From Tritrichomonas musculus (taxonomy: Eukaryota; Parabasalia; Tritrichomonadida; Tritrichomonadidae), in assembly GCA_039105265.1 (NCBI GenBank), contig JAPFFF010000056.1, positions 62,001-126,000 on the forward strand: a DNA stretch of 64,000 nucleotides, read 5' to 3'. Position numbers and translations under genes: made by a program. The notes below the pieces were generated by a model. That model was not told where the DNA came from, searched no databases, and was given only the letters and a program-made list of their open reading frames with translations. Positions 34,370 through 43,379 of this stretch are shown piece by piece; the first letter of the stretch is position 1, and each line of letters opens with the position of its first letter.

Positions 34370-36931
34370 ATGTCAAAACAAGACAAAAATAATTCATCTG
34401 ATAGCTTTGAATTAGATTTAAGTAATATTGATGATGAAACTATATTTGATAGTGAGGTATCTAAACCTGATGATGATGATGAACTAGAGGACCCAATAGA
34501 TTATTTTAAGAACACGTTTCTCAGTACATACAAACTAGAACACCCCAATGATTTAATTAATTTGTTGTATCAAATACAAAACAATGAATATACAGGAAGA
34601 AGTGTCGGAAAGATTCGTGAAATGAAAGTCAAGTTTCGTCGATTTGTTTCATTGATGAACAAAATCAATGCTGGTATTAAAAGCAAAGGCAATCAATTCC
34701 TTAGTTTAAGAGAGTACACAACAGATAAAAAAAGTCTTGATACAATTATCAATTACTTCAATATTGTTGTCAACGATGATTTGAATTATAGTTCTGATGG
34801 TTTTCGTTCATCACCCATCAAACCACCGAGAAAGAGTCAAACACCACAAACCACCAAAGGAAGAAGAAAGAGAACCAGCATTCATGAACCAACACCTGAC
34901 AGCAGTAAACGAAGAACACCAAGAAGAAAACGCATAACTCCGAGTGATTCTGATGAATTACTGAATACAAGTTTTTTGGAGCAAGATGATTCACTACCAT
35001 CAATATCATTTAACTTCCCAGAATTAGAAGAAGAGGAGGAAGATAACCTATCAGCCTTGTTGTTATCTCCTTATGATTTGGTAGATGATGACATTGAATT
35101 GCTCAAGCAATTAGGCTATAATCAACCATGGCTCAATGTACTACCAAGATGTTATGAAGCAGCAAAGAAACCACAAAACAAACTTGATGAACAAGCAAAG
35201 GAAAACGTTGATGCATTACATCAAACACTAGAAATTATCAGAGACAAGATGAAGAGAAACATTGATATAACCAATGAACAAAAATCAATTACAGGTTTAT
35301 CATCATTCTTCAGAGTGTTTGACACAATCATTAATAGAAAACCTATCAAAGGCTCTGATGTCATACAACCAATCAAACCACCATCAATGAAACCAATCCC
35401 GTTTGTGAAACCAAATGATGTTGTTAATAATTTTTCAGCATCTAAAAGAGTCATGACAGACGCAGACGATTTTTCGCAGTCATTTGTTTTCGATAGAGAA
35501 GATGGTGATGACCTCAATCAAACATTCACTGATTACGCTCAACAAGCAAATAAACCAAAGAAGCATGGTAAATTTATTGATGATGGTGATAAAGTTGAAT
35601 TTAATCAAAAAATATTTAAACCTGGAAATTCATTTGCACAAAAAATATCTGATGATGAAATTAATGCTTTAATTAAAAAAGCTAAAGCAGCAACAGTAAG
35701 AGGCAAACGCGAGGACAGAGATGCCCCAACCGTTCTTGAAAACATCGATAGAGATTTCACAAACCTTAACATTCAATCACCCGCCAAGAGTTCAACATAC
35801 TATAAACAAAACTTCCTTGATTTAATCATTAATGGTAATTATAGAATCAAATACATTCCTGCTGCCTCAACCAGAGACCAAGCAACAATATACTGTCATA
35901 CACATCTTGACCAAGACGGAAAGCCAAAATATCGTTTACTTCCTACAAACGCTATGGACCCAAATGGTGAAGCAATAACAGACCTGAACGGAGATAAGAT
36001 TGATGATATTGTATTAGTTGATAAGAAAGGAGTGCCACAAATCATAAACGGTTATAAACTTGTATTTGCTTCTCCTTATAAGAAAGTATGGAAGACTGTT
36101 GTCAAATCAGCAGAAGAAAGGAAAGCTAAACCGTTCAATGTTTGGCTCAATGAACAATTCAATAAATCAAAGGATTCCGTAGATTGGAAGAAAGGTGAAT
36201 ATATTATTAATCCAAATGAAACCATCCAGAAATATACAGAATACTATCACAATGAACTCGGTTTAGGTAAGCCAAAAGTCAGCAAACGATTAAGCCCTTC
36301 ATCATATTGGTCAAGCTATTTCGCAAAGGTTTGGAAAGTCTTCTGGCAATTATTCCCACAATTCAAACCATTAACAAGAATCATTTCATACCTTTCAGTT
36401 TCAAATGTACTGTTTTGTATTTACTTTGATAACAATGTCAAGAAAGAGATTGAAAAAGGTGGTCAGCCAATGAATTACATTCAATGGTTAGCATGGAAGA
36501 AAATCAACAAATCGAAGTACAATCAAATGATTGGTAAGCGAATGACAACATTCATCAATAATTTGTCAAAGGTCATTAACTTTGAAAACGGTGAATTCAA
36601 TCCTAATAGGAGTGCTTGGGAAGGAATGCCAATCGCTTTCATTCAATCAATGGAATCATTGATACTATCATACTTAGTAAATGTCAGTATGAATGACAAG
36701 CAGAGACCCCAAAAACTGGCTGAAAAGACTCAATTAGCTGCTGAAATACCTACAGAAGAGATAAGAGAAAATAAAGAAGAATATAATCGAATAATCAATA
36801 ACTTGATTGATAAAATCTATGGTCAGCAATGTGGATATCTCGAATATAAGGAAAAACTAAATGCACAGAAGAAAGACCAATTAAGTAATGTAAACAGATA
36901 CGATATTGATATATTTCAAGAAGAAGCATGA
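34370..36931 (+). CDS. Conserved 853-aa Polinton protein, C copy
   Basis: The first 340 residues are nearly the same as the 835-aa protein of A, including the basic KRRTPRRKR region. The rest is much more divergent, although DLNGDKIDDIVLVDKKG and the INGYKLVFASPYKKVW block remain. The sharp change in similarity suggests recombination within the gene. The end is different (KDQLSNVNRYDIDIFQEEA). Confidence 0.7.
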   Translation: MSKQDKNNSSDSFELDLSNIDDETIFDSEVSKPDDDDELEDPIDYFKNTFLSTYKLEHPNDLINLLYQIQNNEYTGRSVGKIREMKVKFRRFVSLMNKINAGIKSKGNQFLSLREYTTDKKSLDTIINYFNIVVNDDLNYSSDGFRSSPIKPPRKSQTPQTTKGRRKRTSIHEPTPDSSKRRTPRRKRITPSDSDELLNTSFLEQDDSLPSISFNFPELEEEEEDNLSALLLSPYDLVDDDIELLKQLGYNQPWLNVLPRCYEAAKKPQNKLDEQAKENVDALHQTLEIIRDKMKRNIDITNEQKSITGLSSFFRVFDTIINRKPIKGSDVIQPIKPPSMKPIPFVKPNDVVNNFSASKRVMTDADDFSQSFVFDREDGDDLNQTFTDYAQQANKPKKHGKFIDDGDKVEFNQKIFKPGNSFAQKISDDEINALIKKAKAATVRGKREDRDAPTVLENIDRDFTNLNIQSPAKSSTYYKQNFLDLIINGNYRIKYIPAASTRDQATIYCHTHLDQDGKPKYRLLPTNAMDPNGEAITDLNGDKIDDIVLVDKKGVPQIINGYKLVFASPYKKVWKTVVKSAEERKAKPFNVWLNEQFNKSKDSVDWKKGEYIINPNETIQKYTEYYHNELGLGKPKVSKRLSPSSYWSSYFAKVWKVFWQLFPQFKPLTRIISYLSVSNVLFCIYFDNNVKKEIEKGGQPMNYIQWLAWKKINKSKYNQMIGKRMTTFINNLSKVINFENGEFNPNRSAWEGMPIAFIQSMESLILSYLVNVSMNDKQRPQKLAEKTQLAAEIPTEEIRENKEEYNRIINNLIDKIYGQQCGYLEYKEKLNAQKKDQLSNVNRYDIDIFQEEA

Positions 36932-36984
36932 ATCAGAGAATAAAAATAAATGAAATGATATTCATTGAATCATGTTGATTGCTT

Positions 36985-37515
36985 TTATTTTTGTTCACTC
37001 ATTTTGCGTTTTGGTCTTCGATGTTTGGATGTGTTGAGTCTACGTGTTGGACTCAAATCAGCATCGAACGGAGTGATTTCAGTTTTATCAAGTGATTCAT
37101 CGGTGTTTCTCAATTGATTCCAATACCTCGAATCATTCCAAATCATTGACGGTGAAGGAGGGTTTGGTTGTTGAATGAATGATGATTTGATTCTGTTGAT
37201 TCGTTGTTTAGCTTTTATTGAATCAACTTGTCTTTGTTTTTCTTTGGCATACACTTCATATATTGGGTCATCTTGTAATTGCTCAAATAACTTCTCTCTT
37301 ATTCGAACTCTTCTTTCGAGTGCAGGATGTTGTTTAAATGTTGGTGGCGGGCTTCTTATGTTTCTGAATTTGCGAGGAATATAATAATCACATGTCGGGG
37401 GTGGTCCTTCAGTGATGTTAACGAATTTTGGTGTGTTTGGATAGTATTCAGGTGGTTTATATGATGAAGGACCAAAAAAAGCATCAAACACTGGAGGCGA
37501 ATGATTGTTATTCAT
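36985..37515 (-). CDS. 176-aa Pro/Arg-rich protein at the variable locus of C
   Basis: Begins MNNNHSPPVFDAFFGPSSY. It is Pro-rich with a basic middle (RRVRIREKLFEQL; KAKQRINRIKSS) and a basic end (KHRRPKRKMSEQK). It replaces the Arg-tailed protein of A and B, and shares only the general style: Pro-rich body and basic tail. It may be the functional equivalent, a nucleic-acid-binding virion protein; this is inference. Confidence 0.55.
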   Translation of the reverse strand: MNNNHSPPVFDAFFGPSSYKPPEYYPNTPKFVNITEGPPPTCDYYIPRKFRNIRSPPPTFKQHPALERRVRIREKLFEQLQDDPIYEVYAKEKQRQVDSIKAKQRINRIKSSFIQQPNPPSPSMIWNDSRYWNQLRNTDESLDKTEITPFDADLSPTRRLNTSKHRRPKRKMSEQK

Positions 37516-37522
37516 TTTGAAT

Positions 37523-37873
37523 TCAATAAATTAATAAGCAACTGAATATAAATGATTCAGGTTCAATAACGTTTCCTTTCATGTCTGTGAACCATAAATG
37601 ATATTCTTTTTTTGTGTTGTTCAGACACTCATATTTCCTGTATTTCGTTTGTCTTCTGTTGGCAAGCATAATGAAATGGTCGCAGAAAGGCATGAATTCA
37701 ACTATATCTGAATGAACCATCAAATCACCGACAATATGTTGATTGACAACAGCCCCACAATACTGAACAACAATATACTTCTTGTTGCGACTATAAACGA
37801 AATCATCAGGAAGAATAAAATCTTTTGATTGTGTGTGATAGTATCTTTTTGTGATTTGTTGTTTAGCTTTCAT
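37523..37873 (-). CDS. Conserved 116-aa beta-rich protein, C copy
   Basis: Start chosen at MKAKQQITKRYYHTQ to match A and B, rather than an in-frame ATG 42 bp upstream that lies in integrase coding sequence. Otherwise almost the same as the A protein, and it overlaps the integrase 3' end by 11 bp. Confidence 0.7.
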   Translation of the reverse strand: MKAKQQITKRYYHTQSKDFILPDDFVYSRNKKYIVVQYCGAVVNQHIVGDLMVHSDIVEFMPFCDHFIMLANRRQTKYRKYECLNNTKKEYHLWFTDMKGNVIEPESFIFSCLLIY

Positions 37874-38981
37874 TTTGCGTTTTATAAGCCAAAAAGAATA
37901 TTTTATAATCATCATTCAAATCATCTATTGATGAACAAACATATTTTGTGTACATGATTGGGACAGTTATTATTGTTTTGTTCTTCAGTGTTTTGTTAGT
38001 TTGACGCAAAGGATTTAATAGTTTACATTTAACGTTTCCTGATTCATAACAAATGAATTCAGCAAGTTCATTGAACACTCTTCTTCGCTTTTCATGTTTC
38101 TTTTCTGTTTTTCCGTAATCGGTGTGAATGAGTATTATATTTTTGGGTTTGTATGACAGAAGACCTTTAAATCTTTGTTTTTGTTGAATCTCTTTCAATT
38201 GCATTGATTTCGCTCTTATATATTGCCATTCAAGGTCGCGGTCGTCTTGCATCTGTTGAGGTGTTAGATAAATGTATTTTGATTGCCGTTTGTCAAGGTA
38301 TTCATCAGTTTCTTCGTCAAATGATGTGTATAAAGGATTCAATAAGCGAAGAGATGAATGAGGCGTGTTATTGTACCATTCAACCATTTGTTGCATCAAT
38401 ACATTGTTTGTCATTCGTTGTTGTGATTGACCAAAAGCATTTCTTAATGTTCTGATTACTGCATCAACACATTTATGCGCATTCGTGAAAGGTGAATCAT
38501 CAATGATTAACTTTATTTTGTTAGGAGCTTTGAATTTAATTGTGTGTTTGTCTAATTAATATCTTTGCTCTTCACCGTTGCAATAACTTTTGAATGCATT
38601 TGATATAAAAGCCTTTTCACCATCACATTTAATTGTTTCAATTCTGATATTTCTTTTATTGACTAGTTTATCAATTACTTTGATTACATAATACTCAGAC
38701 TTGTAATCAATTGGTTCAACAATTAAGTATTTGGTGTTTACATTGATAAGAACAAGATAAGCTTTGTTTAATGCAAACATGATATCAATTTCGTACGCAT
38801 ACGGTTCAAATGAGAAGTCAGGTTTTGATAGTTTCTTTACTGTCTTCAATTGGTAATCCTTAATATAGGGCTCTGTTTTAATGTTTGTGTCTTTGATGTA
38901 CTTGTATTTAGATTTGAAAGGATAGTTGATTGATTCTTTGTAGCTGCGTGTACTCGCTGCATCTTCGATGTCTTCATTCAT
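37863..38981 (-). pseudogene. Polinton integrase of C (broken)
   Basis: Recognisable over its length as the 371-aa integrase of A and B: N-terminus MNEDIEDAASTRSYKES, the core with YEIDIMFALNKAYLV and NNTPHSSLRLLNP, and the basic C-terminal domain. It is broken, about once. The decamer TTTATTTTTG is at 38990-38999. The N-terminal half differs from A more than the C-terminal half does. Confidence 0.85.
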
Positions 38982-39069
38982 TTGAATCACAAAAATAAAG
39001 CATTCATTAATGAAGGAACTCTGTTCCCTTTTGCAAAGCAAAATGATTATTTAATGAAAATCAATTCAT

Positions 39070-41013
39070 TTATTCATTTGCTTGACTTCCTTTTGGTGTT
39101 TCATCATCAACGTAAACCAATCCGTCAAGAGATAAATGGAAATAGGTGTCGCGAGTGATGAACAACTGGGTCGGGCATGGATGATGAATGGTTCCATCTG
39201 GCTCAACAACATTGAAATATGTGTCATCATCTCCAGTATAGATAGGCATTCCATTGACTTGTATTTGCACGTTTCCGAAACCTGAATCTAAGCCGTCGAA
39301 TGTATATCCTGCACTTGCTCGTTCAGTTTGAATGTTGAAAACAAATGATGTTGCATCACTGATTGTGTTGTTGTATCGTTTACCATTCGCGTCATTCTTT
39401 GGCATTGTCATCGAATCTTCAAATTCCTTTGTGCATGAAAGAGTGATTGCATCTAAATCACCAGCCGTTAATTGATTTTCAAAGAATCGTGCACCAATAG
39501 TTGAAACGTTTTCGTCTGGGAAGTTCTTTCCACCAATATTCAAGAAACAGTTTTGATAAACTGGGTTTTCAAAGACAGTTAAATCATTATGATGCTTTGG
39601 AAACATGATTGATAAATTAGTTGCATTGATTAATGGGATATTCAATGTTGACTTGATTCCGTTTGCTGCTGGAGCGATTGGGAAAGCATGATAATCAACT
39701 TTTTGTGAAGGAATGATTAAACCTTGTCTTAAAATGTCTTCAATTCCTTGTCTTGTAGCTTCACAAACACCAAAGCCTTGCATATTAGATTTACAAGCCA
39801 TGATTGTCATTCGATTAACAGTTAATGTCGCTGTTTGTTTTGAATAATGAGCGCTCATCAACTTGTTGGCTTCAGTTTTAGATACAAAGTTAACGTAAAC
39901 ATGACCTGCATGTGATGGTTGAGGTAATTTACCATGTTCTTTGGTATAATGGGCTTGACAAATTGCTTTATTATCATCAGTCTTTTCAATTCCAAGTTCA
40001 GTAAATTCATCATCAGTAAAGCTAAATATTAATGAACAATTTTCAATCAGTTCATCGAAATCACCTCCAGATGCAGATACGTATTGTTCTCTAACTTCAT
40101 ACTTCAATTGATATTTCGTTGGTGTTGGTTCAGGTGATGGTGGGTCTGGATTGTCTCCAGGTCCTGGAATCACAGCTTGATTACCGATTTGTGTGAATTG
40201 ATGTTTGAGGTGTCCTCGTGCCTTGATTTCCTTTAGTCTGTTTAATTCTTCCATCGATATTGAATCATTGTCTTCAAGAAATACCTTTGCTTCAGCAACT
40301 GTGTAAGGGTCTAATACTGCCCAAACAAGACCAGCTGGACTGACTTGAAAACGAATTGATAAATCACCAATGATTCCATTAGGGAATAAATCAAATGCTT
40401 GTAATGCGAGCAAATCATCAAAAGGAACATTCAAATCAAATTCGACTTCACTTCTTCCAGTGTTCTTAAATGAATTCAAGTTAACATAAACTCCTGCATG
40501 TGTCTGTGAATAGTTGCTAATGTTTTCCCACAATGAATGAACGAATCTGCGGCGTTTCTTCTCGGCTTCTGGTTTAACTGAAGAATACAAGAAGCCTTCA
40601 CGAATGCATTCATTCTGTTGGTATCCGACATTGACATTATTATGAAGAATCTCTAACCTGTCAAACAACTGGTTTGATGATTTGAAACCGACAAACAGTT
40701 TGTACAAGTTGTTGGGGTCATTGATTTCATTTAATTTACTCATATCTGTATTCAATGATAAATCTAATTTAACATGAAATGTTAAGAAACCTTTATCAAT
40801 ATCACTTACGAAGTGGTCAGGATGTGTTAAACTGATTTGCGAATATTGACCAGCTGTAAACGGAGCTGGTTGGTCATGACAGTCAACAGTTCTAAATGAA
40901 AATGAACGTGTACCGTCATTGACATTAATCATGTTTCTCATCTCTTCAAATGCATGAAGAACGTTTCCTGTTTCAGTGCGAAGATTATGAGCTCTCTCGT
41001 TTCTATATAACAT
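39070..41013 (-). CDS. Polinton major capsid protein, C copy
   Basis: 647 aa. Both ends share the blocks seen in A (TAGQYSQISLTHPDHF; LNIGGKNFPDENV), but a segment encoded at about 39830-40175 is unrelated, starting with a Pro-rich linker (PGPGDNPDPPSPEPTPT). This segment takes the place of the A loop and is likely an exposed tower domain. The frame is open throughout. Confidence 0.85.
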   Translation of the reverse strand: MLYRNERAHNLRTETGNVLHAFEEMRNMINVNDGTRSFSFRTVDCHDQPAPFTAGQYSQISLTHPDHFVSDIDKGFLTFHVKLDLSLNTDMSKLNEINDPNNLYKLFVGFKSSNQLFDRLEILHNNVNVGYQQNECIREGFLYSSVKPEAEKKRRRFVHSLWENISNYSQTHAGVYVNLNSFKNTGRSEVEFDLNVPFDDLLALQAFDLFPNGIIGDLSIRFQVSPAGLVWAVLDPYTVAEAKVFLEDNDSISMEELNRLKEIKARGHLKHQFTQIGNQAVIPGPGDNPDPPSPEPTPTKYQLKYEVREQYVSASGGDFDELIENCSLIFSFTDDEFTELGIEKTDDNKAICQAHYTKEHGKLPQPSHAGHVYVNFVSKTEANKLMSAHYSKQTATLTVNRMTIMACKSNMQGFGVCEATRQGIEDILRQGLIIPSQKVDYHAFPIAPAANGIKSTLNIPLINATNLSIMFPKHHNDLTVFENPVYQNCFLNIGGKNFPDENVSTIGARFFENQLTAGDLDAITLSCTKEFEDSMTMPKNDANGKRYNNTISDATSFVFNIQTERASAGYTFDGLDSGFGNVQIQVNGMPIYTGDDDTYFNVVEPDGTIHHPCPTQLFITRDTYFHLSLDGLVYVDDETPKGSQANE

Positions 41014-41062
41014 TTATGATTGAATAAAAAGGAAATAAATCACTTTTATCATCAATTAAATT

Positions 41063-41317
41063 ATGGGTGTCGGTATATTCAACAAAATCAAGAACGCATT
41101 TAAATCAATTGGCGGTAAAGTCAAATCATTCGCTCAGAAAGCAGTTAAAGCAATTCCAAAAGTTGTTGATGTTGGAAAGCAAATCATGGACTGAGTCAAA
41201 CCAATCACACAATTCATTCCTGGTGTTGGTCAAGTAGTTGACGCAATTGATACAGGATTAAATGCTGTCGACAAAGTAGGTAAATTTGGTAAATCAATAC
41301 TGAATGAAGTTAAATGA
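41063..41317 (+). pseudogene. Small amphipathic protein gene of C (broken)
   Basis: Related to the 83-aa protein of A and B (MGVGIFNKIKNAFKSIGG at the start; FIPGVGQVVDAIDTGLNAV near the end). It appears broken about once. The neighbouring genes and the divergent capsid start are as in A. Confidence 0.75.
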
Positions 41318-41353
41318 AAAACAATGAAAAATAATGATTTAAATTGAATATAA

Positions 41354-41830
41354 ATGAATGATAACATCAATGAACTTAAAGTAATAAACGAAAACATTAA
41401 TGAATCAAAAGTGTTTAAATCAGTTGAAGAGTTCAATTTGTTCTATCAAAAGAATATCGAGCAAATGAAATCACAAACGACTAACTATTTGAACAAGATT
41501 TATAAAATCATCACTAATGACGGTAATGAATACAAAATCACTAAACGTAATTGTACAGACGGTAAACGATGTGGTGGCGACATTTATTTGAAGAAAGTTG
41601 GGAACACAATCACTAAAACACTTGAAAACGACAACATCAAGGCTGATATATCATTGATAAAGGAATCATTGAATGAATTCACTGAACAAATCAATCAATT
41701 GAACAACAAAAATAAAATACTTGAAGAACATATCAATAAGCTTTCAAATGTTGTTGACCAACAATCAAAAGTCATTAATGAATACATTTTAAATGTTGTT
41801 GCTCCTGACAACCACCGAATGATTAAGTGA
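41354..41830 (+). CDS. Coiled-coil protein of 158 aa, C copy
   Basis: Counterpart of the 176-aa protein. The N-terminal two thirds and the end are almost identical to B, while the middle coiled coil is shorter and different (LIKESLNEFTEQINQLNNK). Confidence 0.65.
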   Translation: MNDNINELKVINENINESKVFKSVEEFNLFYQKNIEQMKSQTTNYLNKIYKIITNDGNEYKITKRNCTDGKRCGGDIYLKKVGNTITKTLENDNIKADISLIKESLNEFTEQINQLNNKNKILEEHINKLSNVVDQQSKVINEYILNVVAPDNHRMIK

Positions 41831-42022
41831 ATCATGATGATTTAATGATTTAGTCGTTTTTGGTGGAGGTTCATGAAATATATTTCCTTTTTCATTATAA
41901 CATTTCACTGTCGGAGCTGAGTTTATTTTTGTTCTCTTCTTTTGCATCGTTAATTGTAATCTATCAAAATAGTTTTTGTGTTTATCATCATGAATGGTTC
42001 TCATTTGATTAATAGCAGACAT
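41789..42022 (-). CDS. 77-aa basic protein, C copy
   Basis: Starts MSAINQMRTIHDDKHKNY. Length, frame and 42-bp convergent overlap match A and B. Confidence 0.55.
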   Translation of the reverse strand: MSAINQMRTIHDDKHKNYFDRLQLTMQKKRTKINSAPTVKCYNEKGNIFHEPPPKTTKSLNHHDSLNHSVVVRSNNI

Positions 42023-42036
42023 TTAATTGTTATTAA

Positions 42037-42264
42037 ATGAGTGAACTAACAGAATACAAGAAAGAAATACCAGAACTAAAACGAATCAAACGAGGATTAA
42101 AAGAAAAGTGTTATGATTACAAACAATGTCTCAACAATATCAAATCAGGAATGTTGGGGTCTGATGGTCTTGCCGTTCGTGAGTCTCTTATCGAAGACAT
42201 CAACAGCCTCAAAAATAAAGTTCATCAACTTGAGAATGAATTAAATGAATTGTCTAATAAATGA
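42037..42264 (+). CDS. 75-aa coiled-coil protein, C copy, entering the terminal repeat
   Basis: Essentially the A protein. From 42193 onward the coding sequence belongs to the terminal inverted repeat, so its last 24 codons are duplicated in reverse at the left end of the element. Confidence 0.6.
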   Translation: MSELTEYKKEIPELKRIKRGLKEKCYDYKQCLNNIKSGMLGSDGLAVRESLIEDINSLKNKVHQLENELNELSNK

Positions 42265-42560
42265 AACATCAATTGATGGTAATCATTAAATGAGTTCATA
42301 TTATTTTTGTACATTAGTCGTGTTGACAGCGGGCTTTAGCTCGACGGAAACCGACTGATATATACTACTAAACAAGTTCAAAGATGAAGATTCAAAGATG
42401 ACGATTCAAAAGTGTCTACCCGATTTTTGAATGAAATGAGGGGCTAATTTTGAAAAAGTGGCGATTTTTTGAGTCATGGCGCCGATGTTTGGGGTCTGTA
42501 AATCCTATGACGAGGGGTCATTTTTTAATCCCCTGCCCAAAAGCCCTCACATATACTACT
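42193..42560. repeat. Right terminal inverted repeat of C
   Basis: Inverted match to 21500-21867. The inner terminus-like sequence ends at 42369, 191 bp from the outer end, as on the left. Confidence 0.93.
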
Positions 42561-42561
42561 A

Positions 42562-42876
42562 TGGCCTTATCCAATAGATGACGTACCTAATATTAGACAA
42601 AGAATTGCACGTGAATTAAAGAGCAAATCATTAGAAACAGCTCCCCTCCCACCTACACCACCCAGTTTTCAAAAACATTCTAACAACACAGAAAAACCGA
42701 CTCTCCCCCAAAAAAAAATGAGTCAAGCTGAGAAGGAAAGAATCGAACAAGAGACTTATAATTATTTTATTAAAAAAGGTGCATATCATTTAGCTAAATC
42801 ATATAAATACCCTTATTGGAATGTTCATGAAGATGTAGAATCTGGTGTACCAAAAGATAAATCAAAAAGAATGTAA
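42562..42876 (+). pseudogene. 3' remnant of a host open reading frame next to C
   Basis: A frame of 104 codons starts directly at the right end of C without an ATG and ends in TAAAT. It reads PYPIDDVPNIRQRIARELKS, a Pro-rich linker (APLPPTPPSFQ), then a helical end (AEKERIEQETYNYFIKKGAY; final KDKSKRM). The frame is open from the exact element boundary, so it is probably the tail of a gene cut off by insertion or rearrangement. No family recognised. An internal ATG at 42718 could still give 52 aa. Confidence 0.5.
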
Positions 42877-43060
42877 ATTAAAAATTTTTCAATAAATAAA
42901 AATGCCAGAATTCAGATATTTCTGTCTTTTTTCATTGATTTTGAAAACGGTCCTGAGCATTGTTTTTGAGAAATCACGCCTATTGAAGATAATATTGGAG
43001 AAAGATATAAGAATTGTATCGAAGGTTTAACAGTTGTACTTGCGCTAGGCGGACGACGTT

Positions 43061-43102
43061 AAAAAGGGGGAGTGAGGACTTCGGTCCGAAATCACCCTTT
43101 TT
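43061..43102. other. Hairpin with TTCG tetraloop
   Basis: GGAC-TTCG-GTCC at 43076-43087 is extended by GTGA/TCAC and AAAAAGG/CCTTTTT with two small bulges, giving about 15 base pairs. A GC-containing stem stands out in this spacer. It could be an RNA 3' structure or the core of a small inverted-repeat element. Confidence 0.45.
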
Positions 43103-43327
43103 ATCATACTACTATATTTCTAAAATTTCTTAAATTTTCTCAAAATTCTTTCTATGGTTAAATTCAAATTATTCTATAAGATCTCATAAAAATTAGCATT
43201 CTTTTATCTTAATGATTTTAATTTATTTTGTAATTATTATGGTATATATATATGAAGAAAAAATCACTTAATATCATATTTATATATAAAATATATAAAC
43301 CAAATATTCAAAGAAAAAACTGCGAGT

Positions 43328-43377
43328 ATACTATACCCTAAAAATTTAAAAAAAAAAAACGGTTTAGGGTATAGTAT
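43328..43377. promoter_or_regulatory. 15-bp inverted repeat with telomere-like CCCTAAA before the nucleoporin gene
   Basis: ATACTATACCCTAAA at 43328-43342 and its perfect reverse complement at 43363-43377 are separated by 20 bp of A-rich DNA. The right arm ends 2 bp before the ATG. The spacer ends in AACGG, a Myb-type core. The location makes it a strong candidate for the promoter or start-site element of the gene. Confidence 0.55.
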
Positions 43378-43379
43378 CA

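Larger units (their letters stand above)
21500..42560. mobile_element. Polinton/Maverick C, full length
   Basis: A complete 21.06-kb Polinton with 368-bp terminal inverted repeats that begin AGTAGTATATGTGAGGG. It carries left-end genes, packaging ATPase, PolB, KilA-N, fiber, 853-aa protein, integrase, capsid and small right-end genes. It is broken, with about three genes disrupted (fiber, integrase, small amphipathic protein). The 6-bp flanks (TTGACA at 21494-21499, ATGGCC at 42561-42566) do not match. The right-end small genes are close to A/B while capsid and fiber tip are divergent, so it is a mosaic. It is older than the A/B pair as judged by damage. Confidence 0.92.
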
